Notes: generated by a model from the letters alone, not told the origin. A stretch of 64,000 nucleotides of DNA from an uncultured Muribaculaceae bacterium (GCA_910584055.1 CAJTZS010000008.1:1-64000); one strand, 5' to 3'; counted from the first letter of the stretch, positions 50,811 to 59,784 are shown. Made by a program: numbers and translations.

Positions 50811-51857
50811 TTACGGCAGTTGGTCGTAGATCTCGCGGGCGCGTCTGACCGATGCGCTGAAAGCGTCCATAGGGGATTCGGGCTTTTCGGGCTGCTGCGA
50901 AGTGCTGACGATGGCGGAGGTGGTTTCCGCCGGTGTCTTTTCGAGTTCGGCAACACGGGCTTTGAGGGTGGCGATTTCGGTGTCTTTGGCCTTGATTTCG
51001 GAGGCGTTGCCGTTCAGAGCCTTGTCGATTTTTGCAAGCTGCTCCACGGAGAGGCTTGCCGTGGCCTTGTCGCCCGAAAGTTCCAGTGAATCAAGGGCGA
51101 GGGCGGCGCACAGTGCCGGGAAGATGATAGTAGACATTTGGGGAGTATTTGATTGGTTATTGATTACGGGCGTGGCGGCGTTGGAGGGCCTGAACATAGC
51201 GGCAATGGCCGCGAAGAACCTGCCGAGGCCGCTTTCTCTGTCGGCGACGGGCACATTGGGTATAGGCATACCGGCAGCCGCCATCGCCGAGGCGGTGGAA
51301 TCGGTGAGTTTGGGGGCGGTGTCCTCCGGCTCGTCGGTTATTTCATCGACAAAACCCCATTCGAGGGCTTCTTTGGCCGATAGCCAGCCGCCTACTTTCA
51401 TAAGGTCAAGGAGTGCTTTGGGGTCTTTTCGGCATTTGGCGGCGTACATGGCGGCAACTCCGGCATCGAGTTTGTCAAGGTCGGCTTTCTGCCTTTCGAG
51501 GGCAGAAATTAGGTCGGCCATCTGGTCGGCGTTGAGGCTCGACCATTTGAAAAACTCGTTGGAGCATTTATGCACGAGGTACCAAGCGGCGGTGTCGATG
51601 CTGACGTGCTTTGCACCGAGGGCGGCGATAGTCGCTGCGGAGGCGTTCATGCCGACGAAATGCACCGACACGTCGCCGTGCAGCTTGAAAGCGGAGGAAA
51701 TAGAAAGTGCGGTGGCGAGTGAGCCGCCTGTGCTGTCGATAAGTACGTTAACGGGTTTCCCGGCGTTTTTTGCGAGTATGTAGTCTACATAATCGCGGTC
51801 GAAGTCGTAGCCTCCGACAAAGCCTTTCAGATGCAGGTTATATTTGGGCTGTGGCAT
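50811..51857 (-). CDS. Prohead protease (ClpP-like) fused to scaffold
   Basis: 348 residues. N-terminal ClpP-fold peptidase: nucleophile S73 in NASAATI, His at about 96 (WYLVHKC) and acidic residue in the helix region. The C-terminal 108 residues carry a coiled coil (EIKAKDTEIATLKARVAELE), a scaffold. An internal ATG at 51137 (MSTIIFPALCAALALDSLEL) in the same frame could give a separate scaffold of 108 residues, as in lambda C/Nu3. Cleaves itself and the scaffold during head maturation. Confidence 0.85.
   Translation of the reverse strand: MPQPKYNLHLKGFVGGYDFDRDYVDYILAKNAGKPVNVLIDSTGGSLATALSISSAFKLHGDVSVHFVGMNASAATIAALGAKHVSIDTAAWYLVHKCSNEFFKWSSLNADQMADLISALERQKADLDKLDAGVAAMYAAKCRKDPKALLDLMKVGGWLSAKEALEWGFVDEITDEPEDTAPKLTDSTASAMAAAGMPIPNVPVADRESGLGRFFAAIAAMFRPSNAATPVINNQSNTPQMSTIIFPALCAALALDSLELSGDKATASLSVEQLAKIDKALNGNASEIKAKDTEIATLKARVAELEKTPAETTSAIVSTSQQPEKPESPMDAFSASVRRAREIYDQLP
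51137..51143 (-). other. Possible internal start of the scaffold protein
   Basis: ATG 51137 on the minus strand, in frame with the protease gene, opens MSTIIFPALCA, with a short Asn/Gln/Pro linker before it. Translation from here would yield free scaffold in excess over protease. Confidence 0.3.
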
Positions 51858-51934
51858 ATCTTAATCGTTGTTTGCCACAAAAGTACCGCAGTAAATAAAG
51901 CGGCTAAAAGACACTGAAATTCATGGAAATTTCG

Positions 51935-51942
51935 TAACTTTG
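51935..51942 (+). promoter_or_regulatory. Promoter of the Abi gene
   Basis: TAACTTTG with the first ATG only 4 bases later, so the message would start at or within the first codon. A second ATG at 51962 would leave a normal leader of about 15 nt. Confidence 0.5.
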
Positions 51943-51946
51943 CATA

Positions 51947-52843
51947 ATGGGAAATCAAGCAATGACATTAGATAAGCAGGTCAGGCTTCTACGAAGCAGA
52001 GGCATGACTATTGCCGACGAGAACAAAGCCAAAGAGGTTTTGTTAGACGTCGGTTATTATCGTCTTGGTTTCTATTGGTTTCCATTTGAGAAGACTTACC
52101 CGGCAAAACAAAATCGAACACATGAGTTTGTTGCCGGAGCCAACTTCGATGATGCGGTGAAGCTATATTATTTCGATTACAAATTACGGAGCATACTTGC
52201 GTTTTATATAAACCGAATAGAGATAAACTTTCGCAACTTCCTGACCTACACGCTTTCCAATAATTATACAGATAACCCGCAGTGGTTTGTCGATGATACG
52301 GTAGTGGCAGAACAGTTTGCGTCGACTTTTGACAGTACGGTTTATACGGCCAGTTTCAAACTGAACTCCGTAATCAGGCAACATCACCGCGTCCATCAGG
52401 AGGATACATACGCCCCTGCATGGAAAACGATAGAATACATGACATTCGGTAGTGTTATAAATCTCTATAAAGCAATAAAGGATAGGCGTCTGAAGATAGA
52501 AATAGCCAATCATTACGGCATACGCTATATAGAGGTCGTTGAAAACTACCTTGAAATAGTAAGGGAACTCCGTAACTATTGCGCCCACGGTAATGTGCTA
52601 TATGATTTTGTGCCTTTCAAATATATCAGGAGAGGCCCGGCAGAAGTACGGGGCGCCAGGAATTTTCGTAATCTTAACGGCTCGATAGCAGTAGTCCTTT
52701 ATATGCTCAAACAGGTTTCGATAAACCGTTACAATGAAATGGTGGAAGAAATCAAGGCACTTATACGACACTACTCACAATCCCCCAAAGTGGCCGAAAT
52801 AATCGCCAACATAAGCGGATTAGATGCCTCAAATGTAAAATAA
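51947..52843 (+). CDS. Abi_2 (AbiD/AbiF) family abortive infection protein
   Basis: 298 residues. HEPN-type RX4H motif at R209-x4-H214 (LRNYCAHGN), a catalytic ribonuclease signature of Abi proteins. N-terminal MTLDKQVRLLRSRGM and YYRLGFYWFPFEK are typical AbiD/F features. Likely stops competing phages by cutting RNA after infection. Self-promoted, rightward, in an intergenic site between the protease and ardA. The start may be 51947 or 51962. Confidence 0.88.
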   Translation: MGNQAMTLDKQVRLLRSRGMTIADENKAKEVLLDVGYYRLGFYWFPFEKTYPAKQNRTHEFVAGANFDDAVKLYYFDYKLRSILAFYINRIEINFRNFLTYTLSNNYTDNPQWFVDDTVVAEQFASTFDSTVYTASFKLNSVIRQHHRVHQEDTYAPAWKTIEYMTFGSVINLYKAIKDRRLKIEIANHYGIRYIEVVENYLEIVRELRNYCAHGNVLYDFVPFKYIRRGPAEVRGARNFRNLNGSIAVVLYMLKQVSINRYNEMVEEIKALIRHYSQSPKVAEIIANISGLDASNVK

Positions 52844-52955
52844 TCACAACTTTTCTGTTTGAGCCATTGTTATATCAGAAAAAATAAGTACCTTTGCAAC
52901 ATCATAAGTGCAGCTATCGGTTTTAGTCCCGGTACCAGCACTCTAAAAGGGAAAA

Positions 52956-52992
52956 GAGGCCGCGCATTTTGTCTGCGCGGCTTCGCCTTTTT
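52956..52992 (+). terminator. Terminator after the Abi gene
   Basis: GCCGCGC/GCGCGGC stem (52959-52965 with 52975-52981) followed by TTCGCCTTTTT. Ends the rightward Abi transcript. Confidence 0.75.
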
Positions 52993-53009
52993 ATATCAGT
53001 CTGTCAAGC

Positions 53010-53045
53010 AAAAAAAGGCCGGCTTTCGCCGACCCACCGAGGGAG
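53010..53045 (-). terminator. Leftward terminator of ardA, with inverted repeat arm
   Basis: GGCCGGC/GCCGACC (one G-U pair) followed leftward by TTTTTTTG. The 23 bases 53023-53045 are a perfect inverted copy of 54439-54461, at the other side of the ardA cassette. Confidence 0.7.
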
Positions 53046-53058
53046 AGAGGCTTACGCT

Positions 53059-53685
53059 TTACCAATGGCGGAACACATAGCCGTTATCCATGTAGTAGTC
53101 GTACATGAACAATTCGCGGCCATAGGCGGCATAGTCGAAGTAGTTTGCGAGATTGCCCATCGTGCGGTCGAGGTCGTAGCACTCGTCAACGATATGCCGG
53201 GCAAAGGCTTCCTCGTCCTCCCACTCGCCGCAGTAGCAGTCCTCGAAGTGGTCGAGGCTCCCGCCTCCCCAATCCACGAAAGCGTCCACGGCCTCCTTGT
53301 CGTGGATTTCCGACAGCCGGATATATTCGGCGATTTTATCCCATGTTTCCTGCCCCATGCAGCTTTCGCAGTACCACTCACGGGGGAAGTTCTCGTAGTC
53401 CTGGAACATCAGCTCCGGGTCGTTTTCGTCGGCGTGGTAAGCCCGGCAGAAGTTGATGAAGTCCTCGTAGCTGTCGAAGGTGGAGAGGTCAACCCACAGG
53501 CCGGAGAGGTCGCCGCCGTTGTATTTGGCGTATGTTCCGCAGTAGAGCGACGGATTTTCGTCGCGGTAGTCGGCCTCGTGTTCGGTGATGGCCTCGCGCA
53601 GCGATTCGGGCGTGTAGTCGAGTTCTTCGAGGCGGTCGATGATAACCTGACGGAGAGGGAGGTTGGCGTTAAGAATTTCTTTCAT
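53059..53685 (-). CDS. ardA: Antirestriction protein ArdA
   Basis: 208 residues, very acidic. The ArdA pattern is clear: YCGTYAKYNGGDLSGLWVDL, FINFCRAYHADENDPELMFQ, and a C-terminal DWGGGSLDHFEDCYCGEWED block. ArdA mimics B-form DNA and inhibits type I restriction enzymes. Start 38 nt from the cassette hairpin. Probably helps DNA establishment or protects the phage on entry. Confidence 0.93.
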   Translation of the reverse strand: MKEILNANLPLRQVIIDRLEELDYTPESLREAITEHEADYRDENPSLYCGTYAKYNGGDLSGLWVDLSTFDSYEDFINFCRAYHADENDPELMFQDYENFPREWYCESCMGQETWDKIAEYIRLSEIHDKEAVDAFVDWGGGSLDHFEDCYCGEWEDEEAFARHIVDECYDLDRTMGNLANYFDYAAYGRELFMYDYYMDNGYVFRHW

Positions 53686-53722
53686 GTCTGTATGAATTGA
53701 GGGTTTGAATGAATGATTTCGT

Positions 53723-53915
53723 GTAAAAGCTCTTTCTTTTACGCTGCCCTCAAAGTTGCTCCCGGCGGTGTTTCAAGACAAGGCTCTGAAAGAAAATACG
53801 CTCTGCAAGAGGAAGATTTTCAGAAAGATGCAGTTTAGCCTTGTCGCGCCGCAGGGAGCTATTAACTTTGCGGAGTAAAAGGAAGGGCGCGAAATCAATC
53901 ATGCCCTCGGTTCAC
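53723..53915. promoter_or_regulatory. Bidirectional control cassette, copy 5
   Basis: Hairpin GTAAAAG-CTCTTT-CTTTTAC (53723-53742), in which the box TTTTACGCTGC is the right arm; rightward promoter CTTG, 19 bp, TAACTTTG (53873-53880); start region GCGGAGTAAAAGGAAGGGCG and later ATCATGCCC. On the minus strand CAACTTTG near 53750 is a second possible promoter for ardA. Confidence 0.5.
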
Positions 53916-54438
53916 AATGAAAGAAAATCAGCCAGCCGGGAGTGTCGGGTATCGACAGCCGCGACACATACAACGTACAGCCCGAACCCACCGGGGCATC
54001 AACGACACTGCCAACGGCCATACAGACAACCACACATACGCCATACGGCGGCAACGGAGGCGTTGAAATCTCCACCTGCTACTACGGCAAAACATCAACT
54101 CCGCGAGGCTTGCCCTGCCGACAACGATTCATGTTCCATACGGAGAGAACTTACCACAGCCAAACAGCGAAAGCCAAAGGAGGAAGGAACAGTGCCATAT
54201 ATAAAAAGGAAAGTCCGCCACAAGGCAGACCGTCCGAATAATAATGAGTGGGCGAAGCGTGAGCCTGACGTCCACGGCTGCAACTGCGGCGCACAGTGCG
54301 AGGAAGCCCGGCATATCGTCGCAAGCTACGGCCACGCAGGGCAATGAGTGTCTTCGGATATGCCGCCAATGACCGCATTATCCTATCAACGGCTACATCA
54401 GGATAACAGCCATGTGTTCAAGTCCTGAAAACGCAAGC
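53916..54438 (+). other. Gene-free stretch downstream of cassette 5
   Basis: About 520 bases with no convincing gene. GC-rich and with small palindromes (CGCCATACGGCG near 54029). The 54439-54461 inverted repeat arm closes it. Its start and a CACTGCC-ACGGCC-ATAC block resemble the stretches behind cassettes 2 and 3, but weakly. Confidence 0.3.
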
Positions 54439-54461
54439 CTCCCTCGGTGGGTCGGCGAAAG
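54439..54461. repeat. Right arm of the 23-bp inverted repeat around ardA
   Basis: Perfect inverted copy of 53023-53045. Together they bracket ardA, cassette 5 and the gene-free stretch, 1.4 kb. Confidence 0.6.
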
Positions 54462-54470
54462 GCAGCCCAT

Positions 54471-54902
54471 TCAGAACACGCATGGCAAAAGCGAGCGTTG
54501 CCCCACCGCCTTAACCTCAATCTCCCACACGGCAGGGTCGCCACCGGGAAGCCCCGTCTTCCTTGTGAGCGACACTTTGGGAAATGGCGGCTCGGCTGCG
54601 CCGATCAGCCAAGACCTGCCGCTTACGTCGGTAATGACAAACCCCATCTGAATATCTATACGCAGAAATTTCGATGTGCGGAATTTCAAAGTCGCCGTTT
54701 CCACGGGCGCGCCGTGGCTGCACTCGCTGACCGCCTCGGCGGTAGCGTTTGCAAACGGCACTTCCTCCACATCGGTATGGGCGGCCACGGTAAGCCCGGC
54801 CATAGCCATTTCACGCAGGTTGGGCTGTAATTTCTCGCAGTCGACAACCCCGACAAACCGTATGCCGGGAAGCGACAGTTTCGGTACGAGGGGCGATTTC
54901 AT
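54471..54902 (-). CDS. Late-region hypothetical protein
   Basis: 143 residues, beta-rich, with LSLPGIRFVGVVDCEKLQPN and SFGVITDVSG-like strands. No enzyme motif. Overlaps the zinc-finger gene by 4 bases. Possibly structural. Confidence 0.5.
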   Translation of the reverse strand: MKSPLVPKLSLPGIRFVGVVDCEKLQPNLREMAMAGLTVAAHTDVEEVPFANATAEAVSECSHGAPVETATLKFRTSKFLRIDIQMGFVITDVSGRSWLIGAAEPPFPKVSLTRKTGLPGGDPAVWEIEVKAVGQRSLLPCVF

Positions 54903-55171
54903 ACCTTAATCGTCTGTGTAATCTTCAACTCGCCGGAATAGCCACGGGCTTTAAGCTCGTCGATAAGCTGCCGGGGCGTGAAGTTGGCGAGGTCGGGATT
55001 GGTGAACACTCTCTTTAATTTCTTTCGTGAGTGGTGGTATTCGCGTTTCGCGGCGTTCACACACTCCTTGCATCGGTAACTCAGGCCGTCGGGAGCCGAT
55101 GCCATTCTCCCGAAGCTCTCCAGCGGTAACTCGCGGTTACAGCCGGAGCAGATTTTGGTCGTTTCAGACAT
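54899..55171 (-). CDS. Small zinc-binding protein
   Basis: 90 residues. C8-x2-C11 (CSGCNRELPLESF) and C34-x2-C37 (CKECVNAAKREYHH) form a zinc site like those of HNH endonuclease VII-type proteins, but no nuclease motif follows. The end has a helical segment (TPRQLIDELKARGYSGEL). Likely binds DNA; could be a regulator. Confidence 0.65.
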   Translation of the reverse strand: MSETTKICSGCNRELPLESFGRMASAPDGLSYRCKECVNAAKREYHHSRKKLKRVFTNPDLANFTPRQLIDELKARGYSGELKITQTIKV

Positions 55172-55256
55172 AATTATTACAGATATTGTTGATATAACGA
55201 TTATTACCTATATTTTGCACAGTATAAAACCGCGCTGAACTCGGTACGATTTTTAT

Positions 55257-55745
55257 TCAGTTTTCGCTGTTTTTTCCTTTGTCGCGGTGTCGCTTGACAT
55301 ATATTTTCTTTCTAACCCGGTCGAGGCGTTTTTTGACCGAGTTGTAGTTTGTATCATTGAACTCTATGCCGTGCATCGCCATCCATGCCTCCAGCATATA
55401 GTCAATGCGCGAGCCTTTGATGTATGTTTTCACATAATAGTCGTGCAGTTCGAGGTCGAACAGGTCGCGTAGAGTTTCGACGAGGGCGTTAATGCCCTGC
55501 GGCGATACATAGTTGAACTGGCGCGGGTCTTTGGCCGGGAAGGAAGGTATAGCCACGGCCACGCAGCCCTGTGGCGCGGGCCGGAGCACATAGTCCGACG
55601 GCGGCACGTCGAGGAGGGCTTTAAGACGTTTGGATTCCACGCTGCCGCGCACGAGGCGCACGGTGTACTGCGAGCCGCCGTGCCTGTGGCGGAACCACTG
55701 CGCCATAAATGCTTCAAGAGGGAGGTAAATAAGGAAGTCGTTCAT
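55257..55745 (-). CDS. Hypothetical protein, possibly DNA-binding
   Basis: 162 residues. Basic C-terminal tail (VKKRLDRVRKKIYVKRHRDK) and a helical middle (GINALVETLRDLFDLELHDY). Stands between the primase-helicase and the zinc protein, a place where late regulators are often found. No family recognised. Confidence 0.5.
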   Translation of the reverse strand: MNDFLIYLPLEAFMAQWFRHRHGGSQYTVRLVRGSVESKRLKALLDVPPSDYVLRPAPQGCVAVAIPSFPAKDPRQFNYVSPQGINALVETLRDLFDLELHDYYVKTYIKGSRIDYMLEAWMAMHGIEFNDTNYNSVKKRLDRVRKKIYVKRHRDKGKNSEN

Positions 55746-56055
55746 ATCCGGGTATTTTAGGTTTATATTTTTATTGTTAATTCAGTGGGAAAAGAGGTGT
55801 AACCGCCGGAACCGCGCAACCGCCCGGAAGAGGCAAAGGCAATCCCCACGAAGCCACGCATTTAAGATATTTTTCTTTCTTTTCAAAAAGAGAAAAATAA
55901 GGTAAATCGGTTGTCGGCGGTTGCAAAACCGGCAAACGGTGGCTTGCGGTGGCTGTGCGGTTGTCAAAGGTTGCAGACATTAAAGTGTTGATTTATAGCG
56001 CAGTGGCGGCGGTGGCTGTGGTAACTATCGGTTTTCATAAGATTTGCTGAAAAAA
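55746..56055. other. Intergenic stretch before the primase-helicase stop
   Basis: No gene. Contains tandem-like GGTTG/GGTGGC words (55908-56020) and the palindrome TCTTTTCAAAAAGA. Nothing else supported. Confidence 0.4.
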
Positions 56056-59000
56056 TCAAAAAGGAAGGCTTGATTGGCCGGAGCCGCCCGTGGAAGGCTT
56101 ACTGATTTGATTTTCATGCTCTTGCTGTTCTTCCTCCGTCATGGCCGAGGTGTCGGCGGTGAGATAGAGGTGATAAAGCTGCTGCACCTGGTCGTAATCG
56201 AAAGCCAGTGCCGTATCGACATCGTAAAGCTGCCGTCCGGCGGTGCCGCCCTCTCCAAACTCCTTTACAGGCTGTCCGTACTGGTTCATCTTATAGAACT
56301 TGCGCTTGACAATGCCGAGGCATGGCGCGGAGCGTTCAAGATACTTGCGCATATCGTCTTCGGAGAGTATAAGCTGTTTTGTCGAGCGCGCCTTATCGGT
56401 CTGATAATGCTGAATAATACGGCGGTCGCGTATTATGAGTATATTCTTCGGCTCTGAAAACTCTCTTGTCGCGGAAGTGCCGTGAAGCCTCAGGCTCGAC
56501 ACATTGCGGTTAATGCGAAAGTCGCCCTCCTGGTATAGCCGCCCTTCCTGATAAAGCACATGAACAAAGTTCCAGAAAGAGGCCACTTCGTCGGAGCGTT
56601 CTGTGATCGAGTGCTGTTCAACCAGCATATCGACGCAGATATCAAGAAGATTCTCGTAAGAGAAAGGCACAGGGAGGATTTTTTCAAGCGTTCTCAATGA
56701 GGCGAGCACCACAACCCAGTTCATATACATACGGTCTGACACAGTTTTGCCGCTCCGGGCGATACGGTTCACTACCTCTGTACGGGTAAGTGCGCAAAAA
56801 TGGGGAAAATCCTCCACGAAGCGGTCGCGGTGTCTTACTACTTCCATAGTAAGGTGGCACACACCGCGACGGTTCAGCTCCATAAGCTCGGCGAAGCGTT
56901 GCCGTTCCTCCAGTGTGTATGTGGTCTTGTTGACAGTTATGTGCAGAATACGCGTGAACAGGGCGGGGTCGATAGTCGGCATTTCCTGACCCGACAGGAT
57001 AACGCCGCAGTTCACGTTGACACGTTCCACATCGCCGTCTTTCATCTTGCCGCGTCCTACGCCGTCCCACATTGATTTCAGCAGTTCCACCTTTCGCCAC
57101 TCGATAGAGTTCTTGTATTCGTCGAAATGCACGAGGCAGTTGGCTGTCTGTTCCAAAGCCTTGTTAATGGCCGGGTATGTTTCGCCCTCGTAATTTATCG
57201 GCTTGTTCGAGCTTGTAAAAAAGCCTTTCATGGCTTTGCCAAGCTGTGATTTGCCCGATTGCGGCTTGCCGAAAATATTGAAAATCGGGAAAAACTCGAA
57301 CTGTTCAAAAATGAAGTCGCGGAAAAGCGTGGCGAAAATAAAAGCTATCGCCACCTTGCCGTTGTCGCCGAACACGTCGACAAACAGTTTCAGATACTCG
57401 GCCATCGACACGTCGGCCTTGTGGGTATAGGTGAAAGATTTCTCGAAAGCGAAGCGCAGCCGGTTGTCGCGGTACATCACCGAGAAAGCCGGGAGATAGA
57501 AAATGCCGTAACCCCGGAGGCTCACCATTCCTATTTCATCGACGCGGATAAAACGGTCTGTATAAATGCCGTCGCCATAAGCGAAGAATCCCTCCGGCTG
57601 CCAGCCGAGGGTGCGGATACGTTTGGCCGATTCGCTCTTTCTGAAGATGTATTCCTCGACGCGCATAAGGTCGTCGATTTTGCCGAGCCACACATAACGC
57701 CCGGCAATGTTTATCTTCTTTCTGAACAGAGCGAGATTCACGAGGTCGTCCGGCTCCAGAGGTATAATGGCGTCGTGGCCAAGGTTGTTGACGATTTTAT
57801 AAAGCCTCGTCATGGAGCCTTCGTCGGGAATATCGTACATAGGCAGCAGAATGAAGTTTGAAAGTCGTATGACCTCGCTCTGTTTGCCATAGGTGCAGTA
57901 GCAGTTATTGGCAATAAAGAACCCATAGCGGCTGAACAGGTCGCGCTCGTTCTCGCTCTCCGCGCCGTCCTTGCCCGATTCATTGCGCTTGCGCATCTGC
58001 GCCGAGTTAAAGGCCAGTTTCCAGGCGGTGCGTTCCTTATATTTCTTGATAAGCTGTTCGAGATACATAGAGGCGAGTGTCGCGTCCTCTATGGCTGCGA
58101 GCATGGCGCACAAGTCCTTAATAACCTCCGTGCGTCCTAACTGCGTCGTGGGGGCGAGAAATGCTTTCTCGGCATACCACAGCACAAAATCCTGTTCTTC
58201 GAGCGAAGAAAGGATAGCCGGAGTGGTGCAATAGCTGTCGGGGTCGTTCTTTTCTGCTCCGTTGTCAAGCGGAATCTCGCGTACCACAACGCGGAATCCG
58301 CGGTCTACGGCCTCGCGTCCGTTCTTCATCACGGCCTTTGTCCCCGGCGAATAAATCTCGCCCTCTTTGGGTATCTCGCTGTCGGGTATAAAACAAAGAG
58401 TGTCGGAAATACCTTTAATGGCCTCGAACTGCGTGGCAGTCCACTCCGTACCGAGGGCGGCCACTGCATTGTCGCTGCCGACAGACTGGAGGCGCAGCAC
58501 ATCGGGCGCGCCCTCCACCACATACAGGAACCCCGCCTTTCGCGCGGCTTTCCTTGCTATCTCGATGCCGAAAACGGTATTTCCTTTCTTGTAGACGCAT
58601 GAGGTCGTGGAATTGAGATATTTGCAGTCCGTATTATCGTCAAGGCTCCGGGCGGTATATGCTATCACGCGCCCGAACCTGTCGCGTATGGGTATGGTGA
58701 TACGGTTGGCGAACATGAAAGAGAAGTGTCCGTCCTCTCTCTTCCTGATCATGCCGGTGTCAAGAAGTGCTTCGAGGCTGACGCCTTTCTGTTTGACGAA
58801 CTCGAAAAACTCTTTGGGATAAGGAGCATAACCTATCCCGTTTGCCCGGCAATATTCAAGCGTCCAGCGTTTCGAGGCGTAAGAGCAGGCGCGTTTGGCC
58901 GCGGTGTTGCCGGCCACAAGCGACTGCTCGAAAAACTGCTGCACCGTTTCCAGTGCCGCGAGGTCGCCCTCACGCTGAAGGGCGAGCTTGCGCTGCTCGT

Positions 59001-59307
59001 CGGTAAGGTTGTGGGGAGCTTCCTCGACGGGTATGTTATACAGCCCGGCTATATGGCGTATAGCGTCGGGGTATGACATATTCCTGTTTTCCATAAGGAA
59101 TCTCACGGCTCCGCCACCCTCGCCGCAACTGAAGCATTTGTATATGTTGCGTCGCGGGTCGACATGGAAAGATGCCGTGCGCTCGGAGTGGAAAGGGCAC
59201 AGCCCTGTCCAGCCGGAGCCGCTGCGCCGCAACTGCACGAAATCTTTCACGACATCGTATATCTGCACCGCGTCGAGAACAGCGTCTATCGTTTTCTGCG
59301 CTATCAT
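56056..59307 (-). CDS. Primase-helicase (CHC2 zinc finger, TOPRIM, ATPase)
   Basis: 1083 residues from ATG 59307 (MIAQKTIDAVLDAVQIYDVV). The CHC2 zinc finger has C37, H40, C58, C61 (GLCPFHSE, YKCFSCGEG). TOPRIM: LYVVEGAPDVLRLQSVG. A C-terminal ATPase has Walker A GKPQSGKSQ and Walker B VHFDEYKNS. This combination makes RNA primers and opens DNA for replication. Start chosen because the HTH gene ends 2 bases upstream; the longer version extends through that gene. Confidence 0.85.
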   Translation of the reverse strand: MIAQKTIDAVLDAVQIYDVVKDFVQLRRSGSGWTGLCPFHSERTASFHVDPRRNIYKCFSCGEGGGAVRFLMENRNMSYPDAIRHIAGLYNIPVEEAPHNLTDEQRKLALQREGDLAALETVQQFFEQSLVAGNTAAKRACSYASKRWTLEYCRANGIGYAPYPKEFFEFVKQKGVSLEALLDTGMIRKREDGHFSFMFANRITIPIRDRFGRVIAYTARSLDDNTDCKYLNSTTSCVYKKGNTVFGIEIARKAARKAGFLYVVEGAPDVLRLQSVGSDNAVAALGTEWTATQFEAIKGISDTLCFIPDSEIPKEGEIYSPGTKAVMKNGREAVDRGFRVVVREIPLDNGAEKNDPDSYCTTPAILSSLEEQDFVLWYAEKAFLAPTTQLGRTEVIKDLCAMLAAIEDATLASMYLEQLIKKYKERTAWKLAFNSAQMRKRNESGKDGAESENERDLFSRYGFFIANNCYCTYGKQSEVIRLSNFILLPMYDIPDEGSMTRLYKIVNNLGHDAIIPLEPDDLVNLALFRKKINIAGRYVWLGKIDDLMRVEEYIFRKSESAKRIRTLGWQPEGFFAYGDGIYTDRFIRVDEIGMVSLRGYGIFYLPAFSVMYRDNRLRFAFEKSFTYTHKADVSMAEYLKLFVDVFGDNGKVAIAFIFATLFRDFIFEQFEFFPIFNIFGKPQSGKSQLGKAMKGFFTSSNKPINYEGETYPAINKALEQTANCLVHFDEYKNSIEWRKVELLKSMWDGVGRGKMKDGDVERVNVNCGVILSGQEMPTIDPALFTRILHITVNKTTYTLEERQRFAELMELNRRGVCHLTMEVVRHRDRFVEDFPHFCALTRTEVVNRIARSGKTVSDRMYMNWVVVLASLRTLEKILPVPFSYENLLDICVDMLVEQHSITERSDEVASFWNFVHVLYQEGRLYQEGDFRINRNVSSLRLHGTSATREFSEPKNILIIRDRRIIQHYQTDKARSTKQLILSEDDMRKYLERSAPCLGIVKRKFYKMNQYGQPVKEFGEGGTAGRQLYDVDTALAFDYDQVQQLYHLYLTADTSAMTEEEQQEHENQISKPSTGGSGQSSLPF

Positions 59308-59309
59308 GG

Positions 59310-59516
59310 CTACACCTGTCGTTTCCAGAAGCGTAAAATTTCGCTTCCGAGATAGAACTTTACTTTGCGGTTTCCGATAGTACGATAGCCGCATTTGATA
59401 ATTCTTTGCTTATCGGTATAAAGCCGCAAGGTATCGCGGTGTATTCCAAGTAGCTCACAGGTTTGGCTTATGGAATAACGTGCAGTTGCAATAATTTGGG
59501 GTTCGGTAGCTTTCAT
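59310..59516 (-). CDS. HTH_17/excisionase-like DNA-binding protein
   Basis: 68 residues. ISQTCELLGIHRDTLRLYTD is a MerR/Xis-type winged-helix recognition region followed by GNRKVKFYLGSEILRFW. Such proteins direct integrase toward excision or regulate early genes. Located directly before the primase-helicase. Confidence 0.7.
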   Translation of the reverse strand: MKATEPQIIATARYSISQTCELLGIHRDTLRLYTDKQRIIKCGYRTIGNRKVKFYLGSEILRFWKRQV

Positions 59517-59530
59517 ATACGGGAACCTTA

Positions 59531-59752
59531 TTATTTAACTGTTTCCGGGAATAGCACGTCGACAGTTGAGCCGAAAGCAACTGCGATGCGCTCTTTGGCT
59601 CTTTGATTAGGCGTTTGAATACCCGACAGCCATTGCCTTACGGTTGATTCTTCGCGGCAAGTTATTTCGGCTATTTTTGATATAAAAGCCTGTGCCGGAT
59701 TTGGTTTCTCCTTTTCTTCAAGGTAGAGTTCCTTTAGTGATTTTTGCTCCAT
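59531..59752 (-). CDS. Cro-like XRE-family HTH protein
   Basis: 73 residues from ATG 59752 (MEQKSLKELYLEEKEKPNPA). FISKIAEITCREESTVRQWL is an HTH and AKERIAVAFGSTVDVLFPET closes it. First gene of the leftward early unit, opposite the repressor, the expected place for a Cro-like regulator. An earlier ATG at 59779 is possible but lies in or beside the promoter. Confidence 0.7.
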   Translation of the reverse strand: MEQKSLKELYLEEKEKPNPAQAFISKIAEITCREESTVRQWLSGIQTPNQRAKERIAVAFGSTVDVLFPETVK

Positions 59753-59784
59753 ATAATCGTATTTACATTTTTTAACCATTGGGC

